The notes: generated from the letters alone by a model not told the origin. A stretch of 64,000 nucleotides of DNA from Chinchilla lanigera (GCF_000276665.1 NW_004955487.1:9410358-9474357), one strand, 5' to 3'. Counted from the stretch's first letter, positions 10,638 to 22,949 are shown. Made by a program: numbers and translations.

Positions 10638-12834
10638 AGTGGGGAGAGAAGTCAAAGGCCGAGGTTATGTGGTGAGCTGGGGTGGGGGACAGGCTGCAGT
10701 GGGGAGTATGTCTTTCTTTGTCTGGGAGGAGTAGAAAGAGGCCAACTTTTGCTGGATTAGGGTGACTTAAGTGTTTTATGTTGGACAGTTTGGGTGTGAG
10801 AGTAAATTAGAAGGATGTGAGTGGGAAGGAAGATGGGTAGACTTGTTGGAGCTTTGGCCTCAGCAAAGGCAAGGGTCCTTGTGAGCTTGGACCAGGTGGC
10901 CAGCAGGCAGGTCTGGCTGGAAGTTACTGCAAGTGGGGCAGAATCAGCCAAAGCCCTTAGCACCTCCTCATGCTGTTACCTACCCAGAAGACAACAGGCA
11001 ATGAAAAAGATTTTAATTAAGAGTTCAACAAAAAGCTAAATTATAGAATACCATATGAATATCCTGGTTCAGGAATAAGCACACACTAGCAACAGAAAAC
11101 TAGTTTACTTGTAATACCAAAACATCCAGTAGTAGCATAAATAACAAATATATGAGAACAAAAAATAACAAGACCCACATGGAAGGAAAAAATATGATAG
11201 CCTCAAAAAAAAAAACTATGTATTATAAGTATATCAGTTCTTTCCAACCTGATGTGCAGATTGAATACAATAGCAATGTTAGGTATTTCAGAGAGATTTC
11301 AAAATAATTTGAGAATTTGGGTGATAAACAGATTGAAATTTTTATTGCAGTTGGTTTTACATTGTTGTCTTCAGGTTAAAAAGAAAAGGTAGAGAAATTT
11401 ACCTTCAAGTTACCAAATCTCCTGGAGCTACAATCAGTAAAAGATAAATGTGTGGTTCTGTTGCATGACTCACCCAATATTTTAATAGGAAAGAGGAGAT
11501 ATTGTCTCAAAGCGGATGGCAAAGTGCAATCGAAGAAGTATCACAGCGTTACAAGAATAGTTATGAGCAAATGGAATATGGTTAAGCATTATGTTTGTAG
11601 GAAAGACTGCCAAAGGAATGTCTTTTTCTTGTTTCAAGCCATGATAATTGAAGTCATGGTAAAAGAAAATATTCATGACTTTTCTAAGTTTGGAATTTTG
11701 TACTAGAGACCCAAACTTACTGAACTCTTTTATAAACCAATAGCAACGGGAAAGTTAAGTTCTAACTCAAACATTTTCTTTGAAAGTACAAGGTGTGAAA
11801 TACCATAATGCAATGGTTTTATAATATTCCTTCTCGGCTGTAGGTATTACCCAATTTGGTTATAAAATCTGTCAAGCCTATAAATGCAATATATATTTTA
11901 TCTCCTCTGGTTCCCAAAACATTTTTGTCCAGTATGTTTTTAATAGCTTTACATTATTTAGCTTTTTAATGTGGTTCCTCAAACAACTGATTCAGAAGTC
12001 TGCTAGCATACAAGCATATTTGAGGTCTTTAATGTGTTTTAATGCTACTCCATGGGAAAGAACACGAGCACATTTTCTCTTTTTTCCTCTCTGCCTGCAG
12101 GGACTAATTCACTCCCATAAAACATTCAGGTTAATATGCGAGAGAAACATCTAAAGTTGATTCATATTTCAGAATATTTCTAATTCTGTTTCAACTTCCT
12201 CCGATAGCCACCATTTCTAAACAGTAAACATCACACTGGCTTTGTGGAGGAGGCACAGAGCTTCACAGCAACAACTGTGTGGTGCACAAACCCGTTCTGA
12301 GTTTGTGTGTCTCAGATCATCCATCACATGTGTGAGGGGGAATTGGAGAAAAAGCAGCTCTGGTGTCCATGTCCTGGGGTCTCATGGCTGGTGAAGAACA
12401 AGTCGAAGTGTGCGAGCCCCACTTTCCCAACTGCTCTTGAGCAGCAGACCTCTGCCCTAGGGTTGTTTGTCCTGGGAGAAGTGATATAAATTTGAGGTTA
12501 TCAAACCTAAATTCCAGCCCACTATTCTCAACTACTGCCTACAGGAACCATTCCTTACCATTTAAAATTCAGGAATCATCAGCTTGCTTTTAGGGAAAGA
12601 AGGAAGGCAGTTGAGGATATGAATCCCAGGACAAATTCAAATATTAACACTGAACACTACATTTCTGATTCCAGTTCAAGCCACAGTGGAGCCTTTGTAA
12701 GAGTTCTTACTCTCGCACCTTTAAAGATTAGGAATGCACACCACTCACGGGTAATAGTGATGGCTTTCATTTATCTGAGGCAAATCTATTGGCTTTCCTC
12801 ATTCAAGGTATTTTTTAACTTGGAAGAATGAAAA
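10638..12834. other. No recognised feature; AT-rich from 11.0 kb
   Basis: About 2.2 kb with no repeat family I can name. 11040-12180 is AT-rich. A segment around 11950-12260 has mixed, non-degenerate-looking sequence that could be tested for conservation. No open frame shows a protein family. Confidence 0.45.
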
Positions 12835-12839
12835 ATACT

Positions 12840-13640
12840 GGGGTGGACTGACAACTGGGATCACATTGTAACACCCAACTGAACTGAACTAGCATGGTGC
12901 TGGGTGTGGGAGGTCCACCTGAGGATTGTTGCCAGCAGCTAAGAGGCAGAATTGGTGAAGAGAGCTGTTGGGAGCTGGTAGAAGCTGTTGGTGCTGTTAA
13001 AAGTTGTAAGGAGCTGTTGGTTCTCTTGGAGGAGCTTGTCATGCTGGCTTTCCTGATGAACTCGGCTGTTCTCATTGTCTGATGAGATTGAGATCTTGTT
13101 GTCACTGAAAATGGCTACAGTTCACTTTGGGGAAGCTCTGGTCCTCACTCTGAGCATCGCTTCCTGGCTCCAGAGGGGAAGATGGTGCACTGCTTAGTCT
13201 CCTGGAGAAGCTTGTAGGGTTGGCTTTCCTGATGAGAACCTGGCTTTCCTCATCGTTGGAGGAACTTGGGACTTCACTGTTGCTGAGGATGGCTGTGGTA
13301 TCTTTTGGGGGAGCCCTGGTCCTTACTTTGAGCATCGCTTCCTGGCTCCAGTCGATCTCTCAGCCTGCTAGCACAGATCTTTCATCCTGCTGGCACAGAC
13401 TTTCTAGCTTCCACCACTGACCTTCAGGCCTTCCCAGCACGTATCCATGAAATAGGCCTGCATAAGACATTGCTGTGGGTGCTTGGCCTCCATCTGGACT
13501 TGTGGGAGGCATTGTTATGGGATCTAGGTCTTTAGTTGGACTCATGCAGGACATTATTGTGGGATCCAGGCCCTCAGCTGGCTTCTTTGGTCTTTAGTGT
13601 GTGGACAGATTTCCTGCACTCTCTTTGTATATGATTCTTT
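12840..13640. repeat. Unclassified block with two tandem arrays (about 177 bp x2, 42 bp x3)
   Basis: Two diverged copies of a unit of about 177 bp lie head to tail (about 13021-13177 and 13198-13355). They share a 21-base identical block at 13153-13173 and 13331-13351, and 'ggctttcctgatga' at 13046 and 13222. Further right is a 42-bp array with starts at 13468, 13510 and 13552. Left of the large units, GCTGTTGG-like words recur (12963-13020). Both periods are close to multiples of three. On the minus strand the units align with mostly conservative amino-acid changes, but stops interrupt them. Candidates are the U3 part of an unrecognised ERV LTR, or a decayed repeat-protein gene. I do not recognise it. 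Confidence 0.6.
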
Positions 13641-13754
13641 TATGAATAATTTTATAAAATATGTGTCCTGTATTATATTATTCCCCTTGCAAAAACCTGA
13701 AACTACAACAAATACAGACCACTAGCCAATCATGGGAAAATAAGGACATTAGGA

Positions 13755-14083
13755 TTTAAATCTAAAATGGCCTCAAAGCCTCATGTGCTTGGAAGGTGAT
13801 TAGATTATAGGGGCTTAGAGATGAGGTACTGGTAGTGGGCTGGAAGAAATGGGTCTAGGGGGGTGTGTCCTGGAAAGGTGCATCTCTCTCACCAGCTCCT
13901 CCCTTCTCTCTCTGTTTCCTGGCCACCATGAGCTGAGCAGCTTTCTTTTGCCAGATCTTTCCACTGTGTGCTTTCTGCTCAGAACATGCTGACTGTGGAC
14001 TAAAAATATGAGCCGAAATAAACCGCTCTTCCTTTAAATGATGGGTTTAGAGTATATTTGTCTCAGCAATGACTAGGACAGAT
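13755..14083 (+). mobile_element. MaLR LTR
   Basis: The order 'cctcaaagcctcatgtgctt', 'ggaaggtgattagattatag', 'ggtgtgtcctggaaaggtgc', 'accagctcctcccttctctc', 'gccaccatgagctgagcagc', 'gagccgaaataaaccgctct' and 'tgtctcagcaatgactagga' covers nearly the whole LTR, with the AATAAA signal intact. No internal region follows. Confidence 0.85.
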
Positions 14084-15056
14084 ATATTTGCATTCTGGCC
14101 CTTCATGGAAGAGAAAATTATTTCCATGTTATAGACAGGATGAAACCTTCAATTGGTGTTATAAAGAATCAGACTGTGATACATGTCGCCTTCTTGTCTC
14201 CCAGTAAAACCCTAGTCATTCTCCACAGTTAGTCACCATAGCAAAGGCCTGGACAGTTCATGGCTTAGTAGTGATCCTTTGGAATTGGGTTCTTCTTTTC
14301 AGGTGATGAAACTAGATTTGGCCTTGTGTATAGGACCCAGGTGTTCTCCAGTCCATAGACCCCTACCCTTCATTGAGCTCTGACTCAGTCCCATGCCCTA
14401 TTATAAAGGTTTTCCATGAACTATCTTGTTCAGTTCTCACTGTGTTGGGGGAAAGTTTTATAATTTCTTGTATACATGTTTAAGGAAAAGAAACCAATAG
14501 ATTTGAAAAGAAAGTAAGTAGCTTGGTCTACTGGGTTCAGCCATTTATAATGAGGTCCAGTTTCGTTTGAACACTAGCTACTCTTTTGAATGGGAAGAAG
14601 GAATAATATCTTAGAATGAATGTTGCATATTATGTGAAGAATCTTTGTAAGTAACTATAAAACCAGTAGGGAGCCATTGGCTTAGAGGAATTTTCAACAG
14701 AACTTTTGGGGTTTGATCAAACCTCCCAGATGCAGGATTGGTGGGTAGATGGGGAGCATATGTAAATAACCCGTGTTCATTCCCAAGGCTCTCAGTGTGG
14801 TGGATGTTGGGTGTCCAGTGCACTGAAAGTAGACAAAGGAATGTAGCTCTGAGTTCACTGAAGCCCATTGGAGCTGTACCAGGCAAGGGCACAGAGACAC
14901 TGAGGTGAGAACAGCCTTGAAGTGTGGCTCAGTGTGCCAGAAGGTTAATCTTCCCAGTTCACACAGATGGTGTGAAAGCTTTTTGTGGAATTCAGGTCCT
15001 CTGTGTAACTGTTTTAGCAGCTGGTTGATTAGTTGCTAATCTAATTAGTTAGCAGG
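14084..15056. other. Mostly unrecognised; possible MIR at 14400-14560
   Basis: Unique DNA. Between about 14400 and 14560 the words 'ggaaaagaaaccaatagatt' and 'aagtaagtagcttggtctac' loosely fit a reversed MIR ('gaggaaactgaggct...aagtgacttg'), too diverged to call firmly. Confidence 0.4.
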
Positions 15057-15057
15057 C

Positions 15058-15555
15058 ATATTAGTTATATGTTGCTACACAATAAGTTACCCCAAGCCAA
15101 GGCTTCACCAATAAACATGTATTATCTCATGGTTTCTACAGATCAAGACTTTGGGGACAGACTGGCTCAGTGTGGTGGGTGAGCTGAGGTCCCAGGCAAA
15201 TAACTGGGACCTGTCATCTCAGCAATGTTAACTATGGGGTCCATGTCAAAGCACTGACACGCTTCATAGGAGAAGTCCTCACTTTCCATCCCCTCACCAT
15301 GTGAACTGTCCACAGAGATACTTGAGTTTCTTCAGGGTATGGTAGCTGGCTTCCTCCAGAGCAAGTGACAGGCATGAAAAATAGTATGAAGAAGCTACAT
15401 TTATGGTCATTTACAGCCTTTGCTTGGAAGCCACCCTCTATTATTTCACACCTTCACTATTAGCAGTGAGTCACACTTGAGGAATGGGAACTAATCTCTG
15501 ACCTTGTGCTGGGAGAAGCAGTGAAGAACTTGTTACACAGCTGAACATCAACCAC
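15058..15555 (-). mobile_element. Ancient MLT-like LTR, minus strand
   Basis: 'attagttatatgttgctaca', 'aataaacatgtattatctca', 'gatactt...ggtagctggcttcctc' and 'ccagagcaagtgacaggcat' follow the order of an old mammalian LTR in reverse orientation ('ttagttattgctgcataaca' ... 'catggcagctggcttccccc'). The same family in plus orientation flanks the mariner remnants at 34.5-35.5 kb. The family name is uncertain. Confidence 0.6.
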
Positions 15556-15718
15556 TACAGTGTACACTAAAATACAAATTGGAATCCTATGACAATACCA
15601 GACTCTGACAACTCCCTAGCAATTATGTTGGTGAAGGAGATGAGCATCCTACCAAGACTCATCAATAAGATACTGAATTGTGGGTTCCACAGTTACAGAT
15701 TTGTGGAGAGTACCTCAC

Positions 15719-16138
15719 TGAAGCAGGAGATCAGGGTGCGGCCAGCTGGCTGGACAAGTGGGCATTACCTGTCAGTCACACTTGTGCAGGATACGTGTGC
15801 AGAGAAACACTTCCCAATCCTTGCACCTGGGACCAATCAGAAAGTGCTGTCTTCAGTTCTTCTGGTGCAAAAGCAAGCAGGTTTTTAATAGCATAGCCTA
15901 GATTTGACTTCAACCTCAAGAATAGGGGTACAAGAGACATCATCATTAATCTCGTGGGCACTGTGATCTCCCTCCCACGCTTTCTCTGTCTTTCCCTTTC
16001 ATTCTGCAGAACATGCTTCTCCTCCTATCTTTAATAAACGTAAAACTGCACCACCTTTTTTTGTGTGTTTTGTCCAATTCTTTGTTCAGGACAATAAGAA
16101 CATGGAAAAAATCTACAGAACCCCAGATTCTGGTAACA
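15719..16138 (+). mobile_element. Solo class-I-like ERV LTR with 4-bp target duplication
   Basis: A 420-bp LTR starts with TG (15719) and ends with 'tggtaaca' (16138). It is flanked by a perfect 4-bp repeat, 'tcac', at 15715-15718 and 16139-16142; a 4-bp duplication is typical of gammaretrovirus-like (ERV1) integration. Promoter-like signals are ordered as expected: CCAAT at 15833-15837, a TTTTAATA TATA-like box near 15883, AATAAA at 16033-16038, and a T/GT-rich downstream element at 16055-16070. No viral genes are adjacent, so this is a solo LTR left by recombination. Confidence 0.82.
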
Positions 16139-16142
16139 TCAC

Positions 16143-18855
16143 AAATAGCGCAGAGGGGAATGGGTAAGACTCTTGTCCACCTCTTCATCTGGTAGCACGT
16201 GTAAAATATTTACTCTTGTACTCACAGAAGCACCCTGTCTCTGTTTCTGCTGGCTTGAGGCTTTGGGGGTCCTGGGCCTCTATCAAGAACGGGCAGTTTT
16301 CTATGTGATCAGCATATACAAGATCTTTTACCAGCATCCATTTAGCTGCTTTTCAACTTGTGGTGAGAGCCAGTACTCCTGGATCAGAAAGGCAAGCACA
16401 GAGTGGTACCTCCCCCACCTCCCTGCCACCCCAGGACTTCCAGTCCAATGGCTTCATCCTGGGGAGCCCGGGGAGGGCTGGCAAACACTCTAAACAGATA
16501 AAAGATAATTGAACAAGGAGTGAGTAGTATACGGTGACAAAGTGCTATTTCCATAATAAGCTTATCTGGGTAAACTTTCTCAGAGCCCTGAGTTCCCGAG
16601 CAGGGTGCGGATTTGGCAATAGTAAAGAAACAGGCCAGTCCAGGAATGTCTGGGAGCTAATGAATGCGGGTGAAGTGCTTGACGTTCCTATCTCTGCTTT
16701 GGATCCCTGCCACCTTGATGCGAATGTCAGACCGTGTTTAATTGGCAAACAGGGCTTCAAAGGGTTGCTAGGCCCTACTCCCAAGGCCCCAGGGCCGGCT
16801 AATGTTTAATTGTCGTGTGCAAGGGCCCACCAGCCCTTGGTACACTTGGGTGTTTTATTGCACTTCGAAAAAGCAATATTATGAGCCTTCTCCACACTCA
16901 TGGGCATTTCACAGACACACCTGGGAGTTCTTCGCTGCCTAGCCTCAACTGTGAGTGGCAGAATCACCAAGTGTCCAGCTGGGGCAGAGGGCAAAATTAA
17001 GAAGCATCCAGGGAACATCCAGAACAGCAGCAGGGAAAAACCGAGTTGGGGTAGAAGGCAGAGGGGAAGAGACCCAGGAATGAGATTGTTAAGAAGCAAT
17101 GTCCCTCTACTGCGCACTAACGATGGTGCTGGCTGTAATCCAAGACCCCACTGGAAACGCAGAGGATTTTTCCCAATTCCTCACCCCCAAAAAAGGTTTC
17201 TTTCTGCTTTGTATTTTTGTTCATGTAATTCAAAAAGTCGAGAGACTATCTTGAAATGATTTTATGCTTTTGTTTAATTATATAGGGAAGAAGAAGAAAT
17301 AACAGAAGATAAATACTTTATTTTTCCCCCAAAACTACATGGAAATTGTGAATAAAATAAAAGAGTGACTTCCCACTTCCTGACATTTGAAAAGCACTAC
17401 TTGGAATTGAATATAAATGATTTCTTTGAATTTTCAAGTTAATTCAGTTTGATTGAACACATCTTCATTGAATGCATAGTAAGGGTCCATATCAAACAAC
17501 TTCTTTGGTTTTGAATTAGTGGCTTTTATAAAAATCATTTCTTTTGTTGAATTCTGAAAATGTATCAGCCTGTTGTTTTAATCATTCTTTTGTTGATTGT
17601 GAATCTCTCTCTAAGGAAGGAATGTAGAGAAATATCTAATTACACCACTTATATCAGAATGGTAAAGAGTGTATTTATCTTATTTGTTAATTATACATGT
17701 CACAGCTAGAGACCACACATTGACTAATCTCCATTAGCCAGAGTGGCTGGTAAGCATCGAAAATTAGGTGCATAACAAACATAAAAAATAATACAGCAAG
17801 TGAAAGCATATATACTTTTTATATGTTTATACAGTGTTCAATCAAAATTTCACTGTTCTTCTTTCTCTGAGTTGCAAGCATAGTCAATCTCCATACCATG
17901 GCCCTCTATATTCTTTGTAGCAGAGTCAGTCTTTATCAGCAGGTTTCATAGTCCCATAGCATGTGATCAAGGTTTTAAGCTAATGTAGCAGACAGGTATA
18001 AGATTTGATCTCTTTTCTGTAGCTTTCTTGTTTGCCTGTATTCTGGTCCTTTCATTCTATTGCTGATGTAGTGATGCTTTCCTTTGTCAAGGGTAAAGAG
18101 AAAACCAACTTCTTCCAGTTAGACCCAGCACCCTGAATCCAGTCCCACCCAGCGATCCCAGCCTTGGAGCCATAGCTTCTTGCAAATGAATACAAACTCA
18201 GGAGTAATCTGTTATGCGCAAGAACCTGCCCTCCAATCCGTGCGCACAGTTAATTAGTTTAGAGCTGTAATGTTCTGTGGTTCTTAATAGAAATGAGAAG
18301 TGGTAACAAACAAGAGACTTTTATTCATACTTTATCAGCTATTTTAAACAAAGGGCTCTATCATCCTCTGGATAGACTAACAGGATCAGCAGTATCACCT
18401 CACTTCCGTTATCATCAGTGGTGCTGCTGTCTGTAGGCACCAGTACAATGCTCTGGATTTACATGAGAGGCCTTCTTCCTTCTATCCCTAACAAATTGTG
18501 CTCCATGTTTTTAAAATACCTTTAAATGAAACTTTGTTTCATTTCAAAGGTCACAGCTTAGAGACTATCTGCATATATGTTTTTCAGAGAAAATGAGATT
18601 GGTGCATTACGAAGGTTTGCAAATTTATCTTATAGTGGCAAATGATTGCCATTGCTGCTGGCAGGTCTGGGGTGGGAGAACCGGAGGCTTTCTCTACTAG
18701 TGCAGGGCCAGGCTCTGCGAGTGAGGAATTTGAGTCTTTAGCCCAGTAACTGTTTGCTTTTCAGTCAATGTATGGAAGGGACAGAAAAGTGAAGAAGCTA
18801 CTGCTAAACATGACTTCTGGCTCTGAGGACAGGCCGTTGCACTATCCGTACCCCT
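16143..18855. other. Repeat-poor block, candidate conserved noncoding DNA
   Basis: About 2.7 kb without a single repeat I can recognise, unusual for this window. 16540-17180 is relatively GC-rich with several CpGs, and 17260-17900 is AT-rich with poly-T and TTAATTA-like words. 18230-18310 contains 'tgttatgcgcaagaacctgc' and 'cacagttaattagtttagag', with homeodomain-like TTAATTAG. The open frames have no domain. This is the best candidate stretch for regulatory function, but only by absence of repeats and appearance. Confidence 0.4.
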
Positions 18856-18857
18856 TG

Positions 18858-19012
18858 TGTTTGTTTCTTTCTTCATTCATTCCTTTGCTCAGTGGATGTG
18901 TATTAAGTGCCTACTGTGTGCCAGACAATGTCCTGGACTGAGAAGACATAGGAATGAAGTAGGAAGATTGGGACCCTGCCCCTGGGAAACTTGCAGTTTA
19001 GTAGAAAGAGGG
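18858..19012 (-). mobile_element. L2 3'-end fragment, minus strand
   Basis: 'ttcattcattcctttgctca', 'ttaagtgcctactgtgtgcc', 'agacaatgtcctggactgag' and 'cctgggaaacttgcagttta' reproduce the reverse complement of the L2 3' end ('gcacatagtaggtgctcaat' and upstream). Old and diverged. Confidence 0.8.
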
Positions 19013-20394
19013 GAATTAAACAACTAGTTGCATAGTTAGCTTTGTTAACCTTGCTGTGCAAGACAAGTGCAGGAAACCCTAAAGAACCTGACTCAGGGGA
19101 GATGAGGGCCACATGGAGAAAGGTAGATATTGCCATGGTGATGAGATGCATAGAGGACCAGCTTGGCAGGCAAGACAGTTATGTGACCAAAGGCCCTGAG
19201 ACAGGTGGGTTCAAGTCCAATAAATAATTTATAGAAAATATAGACACATTTATAGAAAACATAGTACATGGGAAATACTGTCATTTAGCAGTAAATAGAA
19301 GATTATCATTTGTTCCAAAACTAAAAATAACCATAAAGGTACATTTACTTTCTACCTCTTGTTAAAAGAGGCATGTAACAAAGGGCTCAGTTTCCTGGGA
19401 CAAAGCTGGAGCTGAGTAAACTCTCAGGGTTTCATTTATGAACCCTGAAGAACCCTGCAAACTTCCTTCTGCTTTGTGCCCACTCTCACCCAGGATGAAC
19501 CACATCTGTGTCCCAGCACGGTGGTCACCACTGGAAGGAGAGGAAGTCCTTTTTCCCTGCATTCATCTAACTATCTGTGGGGAAAGACCAGATTTTTAAA
19601 CATTCTGTTACGAACAGATACTTTTATAAAATACCATAAAAGTAAGTTGCTAGAGAAGTGAGTGTGTATTTTGATTTCATGGCCACACCAATTACTATAA
19701 AAATCTTCTTTCAGTTTCTGGACTAGTTTCTTTCAGATGGATAACAAGCAGCTCTCAGACTCGATTCCAAGGGGATCTTAGTTATCCCTCTGCTTCAAGC
19801 ACTGCCATGCTGATCTCCGGTGAATCCATCATCTAGGAATAGACCCACAACTTGTGCAAGCATTTACACTGCCTGCCCAGGCCAACTCCTGAGCAAGAAC
19901 GCTCCTTGTATGACTTCCTCACTGCAAGAAGTGGTTTTTTTTTTTTTTTTTTTTTTTTAAATGAATTCATTTTTCTAAAACTAGGAGGACATACTTCAAA
20001 TCCTGGTATTTCCAGGGCTGGGAAGTAATCCCAGGTCTTCTCTCTTTCATCTTTCTTTTTCTAAATTTCCCAACAGGCATATAGTTGCTGGGAAGTTGAG
20101 GCCCTGGGTAGATCACAGTGCCCAAGACTCCTGAGAGTAAGAAATCCTGAGAGAAGCAAATTCAGCTACCAAGCCCTTGTTGCTTGTGCTTCTTCCTCAA
20201 CATAGCATTCTGGGCTTGGACGAAAGTCATGCTTAATTTTCATCTCATTTATCCCCCTACTCTACACTGTTGCTAGACTATCTTGTTTACCAGTGTGACT
20301 TCGGTTATTTCAGAAAAACCTACAACTCCCAAACTCTACCTCTAGCATGTTCTGGTCTGAGTTCCAGACTGTGGCAAACTAACCTCTAGCCCCT
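19013..20394. other. No recognised feature apart from a poly-T run
   Basis: Unique DNA. A run of about 24 T residues at 19935-19958 could be the reversed tail of an unrecognised retroposon, but no body is visible next to it. Confidence 0.45.
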
Positions 20395-20395
20395 C

Positions 20396-20830
20396 ATAGT
20401 AGCTAAACAATGTTTCCCTCAAAGAAATATGTGCCCTGATCGCCAACACCAGTGCGTGCATTATCTTCACGTGGCAGGAGACCTGAGATGTGATGAAGGA
20501 AGGAAGGAAGGGATCACCTGATGTCACCTGATGGTGAGGTGATCCTGGGCTATTCCCGTGGGCATGGTGTCATCTCAAGGAACTGCAGAAGAGGGAGGCA
20601 GAGGTTCAGAATCAGAGAGAACGTGGTGAGAGAAACATAAGTCAAGGTGACTCGAGCCCTGAGCTCGGGGATGCAGACAGCTCTAGATACAGGAAAAGGA
20701 AAGGACAGATGCGAGATCTTTGTCTCAGCCCATCAGACTGATTCCACACTTCCTATCCCCATAACTACTGCTGGTAACTACTGATAATGATTAGACTTAG
20801 GTGTTTCCAACTTTCTAGTGGAGAGAAAGC
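20396..20830 (+). mobile_element. MLT1-like MaLR LTR
   Basis: 'cacgtggcaggagacctgag', 'atgtgatgaaggaagg', 'gatcctgggctattcccgtg', 'gggaggcagaggttcagaat', 'cagagagaacgtggtgagag' and 'tctagatacaggaaaaggaa' follow the order of an MLT1-type LTR. The 3' end, with the polyadenylation region, is eroded. Confidence 0.7.
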
Positions 20831-22005
20831 AATAGGAATTCAGTAGAAACCATAATTCAAAATTTGAAATTTGATCTTTCCCAAGATAATGAGGGCAGTA
20901 AGATCCTCCCTCTGGCTGTTCCAGGTGCTGAGAGATGGTGGGGACCCTCGCTCAGCATCAGCGATGGATGATAGGAGAGTTGGAGGGTGCTCTCCCCTGC
21001 ATTGCTGCTACATGATGCGGTTAGATCCACTGCATTTCAAATGCATTTTCTACTTAATGACGAGTTACTGAGAAGCAGCCCCACTGCACATCAGAGTGTC
21101 TGTGTCAGGCAATCAACAAGTAGTTTAAGTCACTCTGGGTAATTTGCCACAACAGTGTAAGAAACCAGGATGCCTGAGTACCGCCTCCTGCCCTCCACCT
21201 GCTGTGCTCCTTCTGAGCTCTTCGTTTTGGGGTTGTTTCCACCACCTACCCCCACAATGGGAGATGAAACCCATCCAGGATACGTCCCACTCACTCACCC
21301 TCCATACCCACAGTTCGCCTCTGTTTTCAGACCATGTTCAGACCCCTTCAAGAGGCACACAGGGCCTGAGGAGGTGTCCTGTGGTCTCCATCTCTGGTGA
21401 CACTAGCCTCTCATGAGAGCCCAGATGCACCCCAGGCACAGACACTCGCTCCTGAGCCAGTCTGGAGGGCACAGATCCTTTTCTCCAAGGAGCCTTCTCT
21501 ATACCCACTGCTGAAGTGAGGAGCCCACTCTTGCCTTCTTCCCTAAATTCCTGTGCCTGGAGAGGCACACCACACCCCAAATGTTCAATTTTCGTCTTTC
21601 CTATTATTCTTCAGCTCCTGAGTGCAGCAACTCCTCTGTTTGGCTCTGTACCTGGCACAAAAGCAGGCATTCAGTGACAAAAAACCCAGAGCAAAAAGAA
21701 CTGGAGCTTCAAGTTCAGGGAAGAGTTCAGGGCCAGGGACCTGGGATGTTGCCAGCAGGGAATCTCCTTGAGACCTGGGCTTTGCTTCCCTGGGAAGACG
21801 CAGCCAGCTCAGAGCCCCATATTGTTCATACTGGCCTAGGACATCAGGGACTCCCTTTTCACACCTGCCTAGGTCATTGTTTGGTTCCCCAGTGGAGAGA
21901 GATGCATGAAAGCTATGTAGCAGTGAGTACAGCAAGCGCAAGTCCTGACCATTAACAGGCAGACATCCTGGCCGCAGGTCAGCCCAGCTTACTAGTGTGT
22001 GCTTA
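20831..22005. other. No recognised feature
   Basis: About 1.2 kb of relatively GC-rich unique DNA. Overlapping open frames on both strands (up to 142 codons, 21585-22013 minus) have no recognisable domain and look fortuitous. Confidence 0.5.
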
Positions 22006-22009
22006 CAGC

Positions 22010-22790
22010 ACATAATAAATGCATTTACAGTGGAGAATTTATATATAACTCTAATCCTTTTTGCTTTCTATCCCCTGCCTATCTTTCCCCCATCTCTCTC
22101 CATTCCCTAGATCCCCTTCCCATCTGCAAAAGGTCTACCTCCCTGTTTCCTATTATCTATCTTTCATTTTGCCCTTTAAATTATTTATACTTTGGGTTTC
22201 TCGTATAAGAGAAGCTGGGCACTAATTAACTTCTGTGTCTGATTTATTTCACTTAGCATTATGTGTCCATTTTCCTACAAGTGACTCAAATTTATCCTTC
22301 TTTATGACTAAGTAGTACTTCTCTGTTTGTGAATATCACATTTTCTTGGTCCATTCATCTATTGACAGACACATAGACTATTGCAAGATTTAGCTGTTAT
22401 GGGTTGTGCTGCTATAGACATAGGTATGCATGGATCACTGTAATGTGATGTCATTTACTCTTTCAGGAAGACACCTACAAAAGGTGTAGGTGGGTCAAAT
22501 GAAATTCCTAGTTTTAGCTTTCTGAGGAATCTCCATATTGATTTTCATAGTGTTGTTAGTTTATATTCCCACAACAATTTAGAAAGGTTTCTTATCCCTT
22601 CTAACCTGGCTGTTTTTTGAGTTTTTCATGATAGCCACTTTTTTCTGAAGAAAGACAAAATCTAAGTGTTGTTTTGATTTGCATTTTCCTAAAGGCCAAA
22701 GGTACTGAATGTTTTTTTCATGTACCTATCAATTACCATTTTTACTTCTGTGTTTGTGAAGTATCCATTCCTTTCAGTTGTTTAACTGCC
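22010..22790 (-). mobile_element. LINE-1 3' end, minus strand
   Basis: The reverse complement carries the L1 3' UTR and ORF2 tail. On the plus strand this reads 'tacctccctgtttcctatta', 'ttatttatactttgggtttc', 'ctgatttatttcacttagca', 'ggtccattcatctattgaca' and 'gaggaatctccatattgatt', then 'tttgatttgcattttcct'. The same family recurs at 48400-49250 and 52015-52525. The 5' end is truncated near 22790. Confidence 0.85.
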
Positions 22791-22949
22791 AGCCCAGTTT
22801 GTGGATCCAGCGCATGACAGACGCTCTCTCCAAAGCTGTGTGACATGAGAGAGGAAGAGCATTTGGCCATATCCTGGGACTGCAGGGTAGAGCTGCCACC
22901 CTCTGGAGTCCCTTCAGCATGGCAGGAGGAGGGGGCATGACACAGGGGA

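Noticed and set aside
13021..13582. CRISPR-like array or satellite in the tandem block
   Set aside because: The units are directly adjacent without unique spacers, few in number, and diverged. The host is a mammal, so CRISPR is excluded, and two or three units are too few for a satellite.
19935..19958. Poly-T run as a reversed processed-pseudogene tail
   Set aside because: No gene-like body, spliced structure or target duplication could be identified next to it.
21585..22013. Overlapping 142-codon and 124-codon frames on opposite strands
   Set aside because: Antisense pairs of this kind are expected in GC-richer unique DNA. No motif supports either.
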